A DNA stretch of 64,000 nt from JBMOLK01 sp049325575 (lineage in GTDB: Bacteria; Bacillota; Clostridia; Acetivibrionales; Acetivibrionaceae), in the NCBI GenBank assembly GCA_049325575.1, contig JBMOLK010000128.1, positions 1-64,000 of the forward strand, given 5' to 3'. The translations under genes were made by a program, and so were the position numbers. The notes under the pieces were generated by a model. That model did not search any database. It saw only the letters and a program-made list of their open reading frames with translations, and was not told the origin of the DNA. Positions 15,245 through 23,070 of the stretch are shown in pieces. Each line of letters opens with the position of its first letter. The stretch's first letter is position 1.

Positions 15245-17377
15245 ATGTTTGATAGTGATATAAAAGAGTCCTACGAGAAGAGTGCGAAAAGGATGAGAGG
15301 GGATGACAAAACGTTTGCCGCTCACCTTAAACCTGAGGACTATAACGATCCGGGCATACATGTTCACCCTTATAAGAATGTAGACGCAGATTATAACAGC
15401 ATTGAAAAATCACCTCAAATGGAGACTTTGCATAAGTGGCAGAGGGAACACATTAAGAAAGACGACCAATCCAAGGAGGGTTATCCCCTAAACGTTATAC
15501 TTGATCCCGCTATGAGGGAAATGTACCAGGTGGTACATGATATGGGTATGACTAATGTCTTTGACAGGTTCAGCCAGCAGCAGCCGATCCAGTGTAAATA
15601 TTGTATCGAAGGTTTATCATGCCAGTTGTGTGCCAACGGACCATGCCGGATAAGTCCCAGGGCACCGAGAGGAACATGTGGAGTCGATGCTCATACAATG
15701 GTTGCCAGAAATTTTGTGTACAGGCACGTTACAATAGGTACTTCGGCAAATATCTTTCATGCCCATCAAGCAGCTAGAACACTTAAGGCTGCCGGTGAGA
15801 ATCCTGAAAGCGGTCTTAAGATAAGAGATGCGGATAAGCTTAGAAAATTTGCCGATATGGCCGGGCTTGATGCAAACAAGCCCATAGATAAGTTGGCAGT
15901 GGATTTTGCCAACTGGGCTATAGAAGACATTCACGGGCCATATCACATCCCTTCAAAAACTGTAGAAGCATTTGCTCCGGCCAAAAGGAAGGAACTTTGG
16001 AAAAAGCTTGGATTGTTTCCGGGTGGAGGATATAGCGAGGTTGCATATGCCCAAACCAGCTGTATGACAAATTTCAGGTCTGATCCTGTAGAGTTTTTGT
16101 TAAACAGTGTAAGACTGGGTGTTGCCAACGAGTATCAGGGCCTGTTCCTATTGGATATTATACAGGAGATCCTTATGGGAACCCAGGAAATACAGACCAA
16201 AAAGCAGAATATGGGCCTTCTTAAAGAAAATATGGTCAATGTAGTTACCAACGGTCATATGCCTTTATTGGCTCAAGTTGCTATTGATCTGGCATCAAGT
16301 GATGAATGGCAGCAGAAGGCGAAAGCTGTTGGAGCAGACGGAATACAGATCCTGGGGCATGTTTGCGAAGGACAGCAGCTTATTAACTATGAGGGAATGC
16401 ACAATCAGAAAGGATATGGGGGGCAGGAAGGCGAGTGGCTGTCACAGGAGTATCTTTTAGCTACAGGAGTAGTTGACATGTTTATGTTTGACTATAACTG
16501 TACAGTAGCAACCATGCCGCTTTTTGCGGAGCGCTTTGGTACTAAGCTTTTAAGTACGCATCCTGTAATAAAGCTGCAGGGAACCGAAACAATAGATTTT
16601 GTCCCCGAAAGAATGAAGGAGCAGGCTGAAAAGGCTTTAAACATGGCACTGGAATCTTTCAAAAAACGAAAAGCATCAAACAGGAAAACCTATATTCCCC
16701 CTCATGTATCCGACTGTATGGTAGGGTTCAGTACCGAATCTGTAAAGAAAGCTCTTGGGGGAAGCTTCAAGCCTTTAATCGAACAGATTGCCAACGGTAA
16801 TATAAGAGGAATAGCCACAATAGTTGGCTGTACTACTGCAAGATATGGGCAGGGTGGAAGTAACATATTTAAGATAACCAAGGGTCTAATCGAGAATAAT
16901 ATTCTTGTTCTATCCGGTGGATGTACGTCAGCTGTTATGCAATATACAGGCCTTACTGACCCTAAAGCTGCTGATGAAGCGGGAGAGGGCCTAAAAGCGG
17001 TTTGTAACAAACTTGGCATACCTCCTGTACTTACTTATGGAGCTTGCGTAGATATAGGCAAAATGACCCAGACTGCAAAGGAAATTGCCGATGAACTGGA
17101 TGTTGACACCAATAAGCTTCCCCTTGTTATAGGAGCACCGGAATATCTGGAACAAAAGGCAGTAGCTGATGCCTGTACTGCTGTTGCCTTAGGTTGGCTG
17201 GTACACGTAGCCCCTGTACCGTCAATTACCGGAAGTGATGTGGTAGTAAAAACACTTACAGAGACAACAGAGACTTTGGGGCTTGGTAAAGTAGTAGTGG
17301 AAATGGATGCAGAAAAAACGGTAAAAATATATACCGATCACATTGAAAGCAAACGTAAGGAACTGGGATTAAATTAA
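15245..17377 (+). CDS. cooS: Standalone Ni,Fe-carbon monoxide dehydrogenase catalytic subunit
   Basis: A 710-residue CooS-type enzyme for CO + H2O to CO2 + 2 e-. All C-cluster ligands can be aligned: His338 (NGHMP), Cys374 (HVCEG), Cys419 (DYNC), Cys529 (VGC), Cys560 (GGC) and Cys601 (GACVD); the catalytic-type Lys638 (EQKA) is kept. The B-cluster cysteines are 126, 129, 134 and 145. The D-cluster ligands read Cys117-x2-Cys120 and not the long C-x7-C form, the arrangement known for a [2Fe-2S] D-cluster. The protein is about 75 residues longer at the N-terminus than usual. No cooF, cooC, acetyl-CoA synthase or hydrogenase gene is adjacent, so the electron partner is unknown. The start follows a strong AGGAGG. 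Confidence 0.93.
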   Translation: MFDSDIKESYEKSAKRMRGDDKTFAAHLKPEDYNDPGIHVHPYKNVDADYNSIEKSPQMETLHKWQREHIKKDDQSKEGYPLNVILDPAMREMYQVVHDMGMTNVFDRFSQQQPIQCKYCIEGLSCQLCANGPCRISPRAPRGTCGVDAHTMVARNFVYRHVTIGTSANIFHAHQAARTLKAAGENPESGLKIRDADKLRKFADMAGLDANKPIDKLAVDFANWAIEDIHGPYHIPSKTVEAFAPAKRKELWKKLGLFPGGGYSEVAYAQTSCMTNFRSDPVEFLLNSVRLGVANEYQGLFLLDIIQEILMGTQEIQTKKQNMGLLKENMVNVVTNGHMPLLAQVAIDLASSDEWQQKAKAVGADGIQILGHVCEGQQLINYEGMHNQKGYGGQEGEWLSQEYLLATGVVDMFMFDYNCTVATMPLFAERFGTKLLSTHPVIKLQGTETIDFVPERMKEQAEKALNMALESFKKRKASNRKTYIPPHVSDCMVGFSTESVKKALGGSFKPLIEQIANGNIRGIATIVGCTTARYGQGGSNIFKITKGLIENNILVLSGGCTSAVMQYTGLTDPKAADEAGEGLKAVCNKLGIPPVLTYGACVDIGKMTQTAKEIADELDVDTNKLPLVIGAPEYLEQKAVADACTAVALGWLVHVAPVPSITGSDVVVKTLTETTETLGLGKVVVEMDAEKTVKIYTDHIESKRKELGLN

Positions 17378-17400
17378 AGTTATATAACAAGTTGAATTTC

Positions 17401-17438
17401 AAAGAAGTTTTGGGCAGCAACCTGGAACTTCTTTTTTT
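17401..17438 (+). terminator. Intrinsic terminator after cooS
   Basis: Arms AAAGAAGTT and AACTTCTTT with a 16-base loop end in a run of seven T residues. Confidence 0.85.
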
Positions 17439-17466
17439 GAGTTGCTTGAAGCCAAGCTTAAGCACT

Positions 17467-17500
17467 AAAAATCCGGTGGCTCGATGCCAGTGGGTTTTTG
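17467..17500 (+). terminator. Second terminator-like hairpin downstream of cooS
   Basis: AAAATCC pairs with GGGTTTT (one G-U) around an inner TGGC/GCCA pairing, followed by T-rich sequence. The rest of the 361-base gap to 17739 is AT-rich and holds a TATAAC-like -10 near 17705 but no recognised riboswitch. Confidence 0.6.
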
Positions 17501-17738
17501 TTTGAGCTGTCTGGTATCTTTTTTAATTTTTTATTGCTAAGAGCTACTAGGAAGAGTATAATTTATTTATGTAGTTAATTTATGGTAGTACGGTAGGATG
17601 GTAGAAAATCAGTTATTGTATATCTAAATATCATTTCGAGGTGTAATTCCATTTTCTCCTCTTACCAATTATTTCATTTTATGCAACATAGTGTAGTGCT
17701 CTTGTATAACATGATTTTTAATTTAGGAGGGGGAAAAA

Positions 17739-18965
17739 ATGTCTAATAGTGAAGCATTAAGAGAAGCTATGCCTGTCAAACAGAGACTGGAGATCAACAT
17801 TGTGGGAAGTCTTATCGACCGGGTTACTACAGTTTTAGAGGAATTTGAGCCGGGGCAGAAGGACTTTATAATCCCGCTTGAAAAATTCGGTGTTGAACCA
17901 AGGACTGTGAAAGAAGTAGTTGAAAAGGAAGTTGAGATTACTGTCCCGGCAAGACTGCATCCTTCAGTACTTGATATGAACAGGTTTAATCTTAACCGTG
18001 CAGGTGGGGGAGGTATTGGAATTGGTGTTCAGATTTACTTCCATGCAAGGGTAAAAGCCTTGAAGGAGCCTAAAATCATTGTTAAAGGAGAAAGGACTCT
18101 GATAATCGAGCACTTCTGCCACATTTTCAAGGAATTGCTGCAATATTCAGGAGGGTTCGAAATTGAGCTGTATGATCATAAACGAAGGCATGTGGGTATG
18201 GGTTCTTCTGCTGGGACAATGTGTGCAGTTTGTATCGGGATAAACGAAGTGTTGGGAAGACCTTTTACAGGAAGGGAATTAAGAAGGATTTTAGGATATC
18301 ACTCCTGCGAGGAAAGTCCGACTGGTAACGGTTATCTTATTCGTGCATTTGAAACAGGTATTGGTGCCATGGTAGGCGTTAACGGCGGCTGGGTACTGGG
18401 AACCGATGATCTTGAAATGGTATATAGGGTTGATCTTCCGGATACAAAAGCAATAATTTTCATACCGGATGTTCCAAGTCTTGAGGATGAATTTACAGGA
18501 AAGGAAACAGCGGCAGAGTCAGAGGCGGAGCTTTTATTGAGAAGGGCAAGATATCTTGACTCCATGCAGTCCTGCATAAAATCGCAAATTATTATGATGA
18601 ATTTACTTCCAGCTATGATAAAAAGGGATCTGAAAGCAATGGGGGATGCCATGTTCGATTTATCCTTCCTGGGCTCAAAAAGGGCTGAATGTGAACAGCA
18701 CGGTTCCTATGGTGCACCTATTTACAATTACATAAGTACTTTTAGAGAAATAGGGGCAGAGGTTGCAGGTATGAGTTCAGTAGGTCCTACTATATTTGCT
18801 ATTACAAGGAAGCAGGATGTATATGATAGAATCCTGAAATATCTTAGAACGCAGAATATTCCTGAAAGCAGGATAATTGAAACCATGGTTGATAATGTAG
18901 GTGCCAGGATTAAGGAAAACGGTATAGAAAGGGCTTTTCAGAATGAAGGATGGCTACAGGGTTAA
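17739..18965 (+). CDS. GHMP-superfamily protein like beta-RFAP synthase
   Basis: A 408-residue protein. After a ~68-residue N-terminal extension it reads VPARLHPSVLDMNR...GGGGIG, the pattern of archaeal beta-ribofuranosylaminobenzene 5'-phosphate (RFAP) synthase. The GHMP glycine/serine loop VGMGSSAG is at ~152-159. The C-terminus has LLPAMIKRDLKAMGDA and GMSSVGPTIFAI, again as in that family. RFAP synthase joins PRPP to 4-aminobenzoate with loss of CO2 in methanopterin synthesis. Clostridia do not make methanopterin, so a related PRPP or kinase reaction in another pathway is likely. First gene of a four-gene operon; the TrpF-like gene starts inside its last 23 bases. It has an AGGAGGGGG ribosome site. 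The family call is fairly sure and the reaction is unknown. Confidence 0.8.
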   Translation: MSNSEALREAMPVKQRLEINIVGSLIDRVTTVLEEFEPGQKDFIIPLEKFGVEPRTVKEVVEKEVEITVPARLHPSVLDMNRFNLNRAGGGGIGIGVQIYFHARVKALKEPKIIVKGERTLIIEHFCHIFKELLQYSGGFEIELYDHKRRHVGMGSSAGTMCAVCIGINEVLGRPFTGRELRRILGYHSCEESPTGNGYLIRAFETGIGAMVGVNGGWVLGTDDLEMVYRVDLPDTKAIIFIPDVPSLEDEFTGKETAAESEAELLLRRARYLDSMQSCIKSQIIMMNLLPAMIKRDLKAMGDAMFDLSFLGSKRAECEQHGSYGAPIYNYISTFREIGAEVAGMSSVGPTIFAITRKQDVYDRILKYLRTQNIPESRIIETMVDNVGARIKENGIERAFQNEGWLQG

Positions 18966-19632
18966 GATTTGTGGAACGACCAATATGGAAGATGCCTTGA
19001 TTTCTGCAGGAGAAGGTGTGGATTATATAGGGGTAGTTATAGAAGTGGAGTTTTCAAAACGGTCTCTTACTATTGAAGAAGCGGAAGGTATATTCTCTAA
19101 CTGTCCTGTTCCTGCAGTAGCTTTGGTTTTTAACATGAATGAAGAAAGGCTTCATTATCTTATTGATAGGTTAAATCCTTTTGCAGTTCAGTTTTTAAGT
19201 CAGGAGGATTATGGCCTTGTCAGGTATCTTAAAAGTACTTACCCTAATACGCAGTTGTGGCAGTCTATTCATCTGCCTGGCGCAGGAGATTCTGTGGACA
19301 TTGGGACAATCAGGCATGCAGTGGAGCATTATATTGAGGCAGGTATTGATGTATTGCTTTACGATACGGTGGCTACTGTTCAGGGAGTACAAAAATTCGG
19401 TGGTACAGGGCTGGTTTCGGATTGGAGTTTGGTAAGAAAATTGGTTAAAGAAGTTGATCATAGGGTACCGGTTCTTCTTGCAGGGGGAATAAATCCCGAT
19501 AATGTTCTGGAAGCACTAAAGAACGTAAAACCTGACGGAATAGATCTTTGCTCGGGTGTGGAGTCCGTTCCTGGAAAGAAAGATCCGGACAGAATTAAAG
19601 ATTTGATGAAGAAAGTCTGTGGAAAAGACTAG
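18943..19632 (+). CDS. TrpF-like phosphoribosylanthranilate isomerase paralogue
   Basis: A 229-residue (beta/alpha)8 protein of the TrpF family. The general base Cys10 (VKICG) and acid Asp141 (LLYD) are both kept. The phosphate-binding end matches TrpF (LLAGGINPDNV, DLCSGVESVPGKKD). The usual QLHG in the middle is replaced by QFLSQED, so the substrate may differ. TrpF catalyses an Amadori rearrangement of N-(5'-phosphoribosyl)anthranilate. No other trp gene is present. Instead it is coupled by a 23-base overlap to an RFAP-synthase-like gene whose relatives use PRPP and an aminobenzoate. This pairing suggests an Amadori-type step on a related phosphoribosyl adduct (inference). Confidence 0.82.
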   Translation: MKDGYRVKICGTTNMEDALISAGEGVDYIGVVIEVEFSKRSLTIEEAEGIFSNCPVPAVALVFNMNEERLHYLIDRLNPFAVQFLSQEDYGLVRYLKSTYPNTQLWQSIHLPGAGDSVDIGTIRHAVEHYIEAGIDVLLYDTVATVQGVQKFGGTGLVSDWSLVRKLVKEVDHRVPVLLAGGINPDNVLEALKNVKPDGIDLCSGVESVPGKKDPDRIKDLMKKVCGKD

Positions 19633-19643
19633 GAGGAAGTTGA

Positions 19644-20675
19644 ATGAAAGCAGCAGTAGTATATGGAAAGGATGATATAAGGATAGAAGAATATCCTACT
19701 CCAAAGGCAGACAAAGGAGAAATAGTAGTAAGAATAAGGGCATCAGGAATTTGTGCAACTGACGTTAAAACACTTCTTGGACAAGGATTGCCAAAGGATC
19801 TTCCCACTATTTTGGGCCATGAGGTTGTAGGTGAGATATTTGAGTTGGGAGAGGGTGTATCCGGTTTTGAGGTTGGAGACAGGGTAGCCGTTTATCCTAT
19901 TGCTGTATGCGGCGAATGCTATTACTGTAAAAACGGGCGTCACAATCTATGTATGAAGGAGTTTGGTCTTGGACACGGCATAGACGGGGGATTCGCAGAG
20001 TATGTGAAGCTCCCTTCACAAATAGTCAATATCGGCGGCGTAATAAAAATACCTGATGAATTGACATATGAAAAAGCTGTATTGGCTGAACCCCTTTCAT
20101 GTGGACTTGCAGCACTGCGGGTAAACAGGGTAAAGAAGGGAGACAAGGTTGTCATCGTAGGAGCAGGTCCTATGGGCCTTATTCACCTCAAGGTTTCCAA
20201 ATGGGCTGGAGCAACTGTAATTATGGCAGACCTTTTAGATAGAAGACTTGAGACTGCAAAGCAGATGGGAGCAGATTATTGTATAAATGTTTCACAGTCA
20301 GATATACTGGAAGAGGTTAAAAAAATTACGGATGGTTTGGGAGCAGAAGTGGTCATAACGTCGCTGGGCATTCCCAAGGTAATTGAGGATAGTTTGAAGC
20401 TTGTACGCAATGGGGGAGTTTTAAACATTTTCGGTGGCCCTCCTGCAGGGCAGACTATTAGCGTAGACCCTAGATGGATACACTACAGTGAAATTGTTCT
20501 AACAGGTTCATTTGCAGCAACACCCGATGATTTTAAAAAAGCAGTTTATATTATTGCATGTGATGAGATAGAAGTAGAAGACCTTATTTCGGATAAATTT
20601 ACTTTGGATAGCATGCTCGATGCCGTTGAAAGGGCTAAAAGGCAGGAGATGATTAAAGGAATTGTATTGATTTAG
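19644..20675 (+). CDS. Zinc-dependent medium-chain dehydrogenase
   Basis: A 343-residue MDR dehydrogenase of the sorbitol/threonine dehydrogenase group. Catalytic zinc ligands are Cys37 and the His59-Glu60 pair (GHE). Structural zinc cysteines are 89, 92, 95 and 103 (CGECYYCKNGRHNLC). The Rossmann motif is VIVGAGPMGLIHL, followed by an acidic residue in MADLLD, which favours NAD over NADP. It should oxidise or reduce a polyol, sugar or sugar phosphate. It sits 11 bases after the TrpF-like gene and 10 bases before the aldolase gene, each with a strong AGGAGG, so it belongs to the same four-gene operon. The substrate is presumably an intermediate of that unknown pathway. Confidence 0.88.
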   Translation: MKAAVVYGKDDIRIEEYPTPKADKGEIVVRIRASGICATDVKTLLGQGLPKDLPTILGHEVVGEIFELGEGVSGFEVGDRVAVYPIAVCGECYYCKNGRHNLCMKEFGLGHGIDGGFAEYVKLPSQIVNIGGVIKIPDELTYEKAVLAEPLSCGLAALRVNRVKKGDKVVIVGAGPMGLIHLKVSKWAGATVIMADLLDRRLETAKQMGADYCINVSQSDILEEVKKITDGLGAEVVITSLGIPKVIEDSLKLVRNGGVLNIFGGPPAGQTISVDPRWIHYSEIVLTGSFAATPDDFKKAVYIIACDEIEVEDLISDKFTLDSMLDAVERAKRQEMIKGIVLI

Positions 20676-20685
20676 GAGGGTTTAT

Positions 20686-21498
20686 ATGAACGGAATGGAA
20701 AGCCGTATGAGAAGAATTATAAAGAAGGAAACAGGAAGGAGTCTGGTGGTTGCTGTTGACCATGGTATGGCTCTTGGCCCAATGACAGGTATTGTTGATC
20801 TTAAAGGGACTGTTAATGCACTGGATAGGACAGGAAAGGTTGATGCATGGCTGATTACGAAAGGTATGTATACATATGCTTTTGAGCCTGAAGGAAGTCC
20901 TGGAGTAATTATGAGAGCAAGCGGTGCAGCGACTATCACAGGTCCGGACTTGACACACGAGGGAATAACATCGTCGGTGGAGGAGGCTTTAAGTCTTGGA
21001 GCTGATGCTGTAGCAGCTTCAGCTTTTGTAGGCTCGGATTTTGAGCACGAAACCCTGTCTGACCTATCAAGGCTGGCTATAGACTGCCGGAGGTGGAACG
21101 TGCCTTTGCTTGGGGTAGTAGGTCTTGGAAAGACCAACGAAGAGAAGAAAAAGGACCCTCGCTTTATAGCTTTAGGAGCAAGAGTATGTGCCGAGCATGG
21201 AGCCGATATAGTAAAAACATACTATACGGAAACCGATTTTGAAAAAGTGGTAGCTGGGTGTCCAGTTCCTATAATGATAGCGGGAGGCCCAAAGTGCGAA
21301 ACAGACCTTGATACGCTCAATATGGTATATGGTGCTCTTCAGGGAGGTGCAAAAGGTATCGTCATGGGACGGAATGTGTGGCAAAGTCCTCACCCTGACG
21401 CCCTATTATCCGCCGTATACGGCCTTATACATGAAAACATGAGTGTAAAGGAAGCAGGGGAACTGTTAGAGCACGGCATACATGCAAAAAATGGTTGA
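20686..21498 (+). CDS. DhnA/LsrF-type class I aldolase
   Basis: A 270-residue class I aldolase of the DhnA group (archaeal-type FBP aldolase, LsrF, and ADH-synthase of the alternative shikimate route). It has the AVDHGMALGP motif (Asp25-His26) and the Schiff-base Lys177 in GADIVKTYYT. A phosphate site follows in IAGGPK and GAKGIVMGRN. Relatives use fructose-1,6-bisphosphate, phospho-AI-2 or a 6-deoxy-5-ketofructose phosphate, and the exact substrate cannot be told by eye. Last gene of the four-gene operon, ended by a hairpin at 21601. With the three upstream genes it implies carbon-carbon bond chemistry on a sugar phosphate. Confidence 0.87.
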   Translation: MNGMESRMRRIIKKETGRSLVVAVDHGMALGPMTGIVDLKGTVNALDRTGKVDAWLITKGMYTYAFEPEGSPGVIMRASGAATITGPDLTHEGITSSVEEALSLGADAVAASAFVGSDFEHETLSDLSRLAIDCRRWNVPLLGVVGLGKTNEEKKKDPRFIALGARVCAEHGADIVKTYYTETDFEKVVAGCPVPIMIAGGPKCETDLDTLNMVYGALQGGAKGIVMGRNVWQSPHPDALLSAVYGLIHENMSVKEAGELLEHGIHAKNG

Positions 21499-21600
21499 TT
21501 TTTATTAAAAACCATGGAAGCGTTAAGCAGCTCAACACGCAGATAATTATGTGAATTTATTGTGTTACAAACTCGAAATTTGTTATATTAAAAGCATTAG

Positions 21601-21624
21601 TAGGTGGCATATGTATGCCACCTA
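21601..21624 (+). terminator. Terminator of the four-gene operon
   Basis: An 11-bp stem TAGGTGGCATA/TATGCCACCTA with a two-base loop, then TAACTTTATTTT. It lies 100 bases after the aldolase stop. Confidence 0.75.
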
Positions 21625-21772
21625 TAACTTTATTTTATGCTCTAATAGATAGTAATAACTTTGGTTTTGGTCAGGAAATTTATTCATGTTATGGTTAAAT
21701 AGATAATACTTGTTGCGACTTGGATAAATGATGTTGTAATCATAAAAAATTGAAAAGTTAATATGAAAAATG

Positions 21773-21840
21773 CCTCCACATCTGATAAAAAATAATAGTA
21801 GTAATTGAGCAAATCTGTTCGCATACTAACTGCGTGGAGG
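21773..21840 (+). promoter_or_regulatory. Possible ribosome-site-sequestering leader
   Basis: CCTCCAC (21773-21779) is the exact complement of GTGGAGG (21834-21840), which is the ribosome site of the 53-codon gene at 21849. If both are on the mRNA, a 7-bp helix with a 54-base loop would mask the site. The rest of the 350-base gap is AT-rich with nothing else recognised. Confidence 0.45.
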
Positions 21841-21848
21841 TGAAATAA

Positions 21849-22010
21849 ATGAATAAAGATAAACATGTTCTTCCCGATATGGAAGATACTCTTTCAAACA
21901 TTCTAAAGAGAGAAGCTAGGGATGCTAAAGCCAGAAAACGGAAAAAAACAATTTACGGGCCTGATAATGAACCTCTCACAAGTGTTGATATTGAAGTTGG
22001 AAGAGAGTAA
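21849..22010 (+). CDS. Small charged protein, 53 residues, unknown
   Basis: ATG with GTGGAGGTG eight bases upstream and a 53-codon frame ending TAA. The product is hydrophilic. A helix-prone middle rich in Lys and Arg (ILKREARDAKARKRKKT, about 18-34) lies between acidic ends, followed by IYGPDNEPLTSVDIEVGRE. There is no signal, membrane segment or cysteine. The basic stretch could bind nucleic acid, but this is only compositional. It is isolated between the operon terminator and the convergent EamA gene. The strong ribosome site is the main reason to believe it. Confidence 0.6.
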   Translation: MNKDKHVLPDMEDTLSNILKREARDAKARKRKKTIYGPDNEPLTSVDIEVGRE

Positions 22011-22050
22011 GCTTGTAGTAAAAATATAATAATAAATACAGGGAGAGGGC

Positions 22051-22956
22051 CTAATTAGAGAGTTCTCTCCTTGCAAAAAACGAAATAGTGATTATACCGG
22101 AAACAATGAAAATCACTCCAAGCATATGTACCCATAAGAAAGATTCACGAAGGATGATGTAGGACAATATAACAGAACTAACGGGCATAAATCCGGTATA
22201 TATTGCTGCCGTACTGGCTGGGACCTTTGATACACCTCGAAACCATAAAATATAGGCCAATGATGTGACAACAATACCATAGTATACTATGTAGGACCAA
22301 TGTTTATAATCAATCAGCAAAAAGTCGACATATCTAATCTCAATTAGTGATATCGGCAAAAACAGTATAAAGGCAAATAAAGTAACAAAAGTTGTTCCGC
22401 TTAGGGAAGAAACAGTTTTTGAAGTCATTTTTCTTAAAATAGTCAAAAGAGCCTCGCCTGTAACAGCAAAAAGTACTAACAAATTGCCAAGTAAAGGGTA
22501 TAGGCCTTTTGCGGAAAAGTTCACTATATTTACTGAATTTATAGCTAATACGCCTATGGTGGTTATTAAGACTCCAAGAATTTTATACCGTGCTATGTTT
22601 TCTCTTAGAAAAGCGAAAGATAGTACTGCAACAATAGCAGGAGTAGTGCTTGTTATTATTCCGCTTTCAACAGCTGTAGTGTACTTTAAGCCATACATTA
22701 TGAATACCCTGAACAGAAACATTCCTGATAGAGCCTGTAAAAACAGTATACATAGATCTCTTTTTTTGATAATATAAAACTTTTTATCGGTGGCAAAGCA
22801 TACTGGTATAAGAATAAGCAACGCAAATGCAAGGCTTAGACTTTGTGACAGGAATACCGGCAAACTGCCTGTTATCAACTTGCCTACCACTACAGAACTT
22901 CCTGCTATGGCTGATGCAGAACACAGTTCAAGGCTAGATATAAATTTATTATACAT
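22051..22956 (-). CDS. EamA-family transporter divergent from a MocR regulator
   Basis: A 301-residue DMT protein with about ten membrane helices in two EamA halves (SAIAGSSVVVGKLIT at the start; VVTSLAYILWFRGVSKVPAS and a closing ILRESFLWVHMLGVIFI in the second). It is probably an exporter of an amino acid or related metabolite. The ATG follows GGAAGTGAAG. It is transcribed away from a MocR-type regulator 114 bases distant, a common pairing in which the regulator controls the exporter, so the substrate is probably sensed by that regulator. Confidence 0.9.
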   Translation of the reverse strand: MYNKFISSLELCSASAIAGSSVVVGKLITGSLPVFLSQSLSLAFALLILIPVCFATDKKFYIIKKRDLCILFLQALSGMFLFRVFIMYGLKYTTAVESGIITSTTPAIVAVLSFAFLRENIARYKILGVLITTIGVLAINSVNIVNFSAKGLYPLLGNLLVLFAVTGEALLTILRKMTSKTVSSLSGTTFVTLFAFILFLPISLIEIRYVDFLLIDYKHWSYIVYYGIVVTSLAYILWFRGVSKVPASTAAIYTGFMPVSSVILSYIILRESFLWVHMLGVIFIVSGIITISFFARRELSN

Positions 22957-23070
22957 TTTTACTTCACTTCCTTACTTATTTTGTTTTTTATATAATATAA
23001 CAGGTGATAAGTGGTTAGTTGAAGATCCAATTTGATTATTTTTTTTAGTACCAATTCCAAGGAGGAGTAT

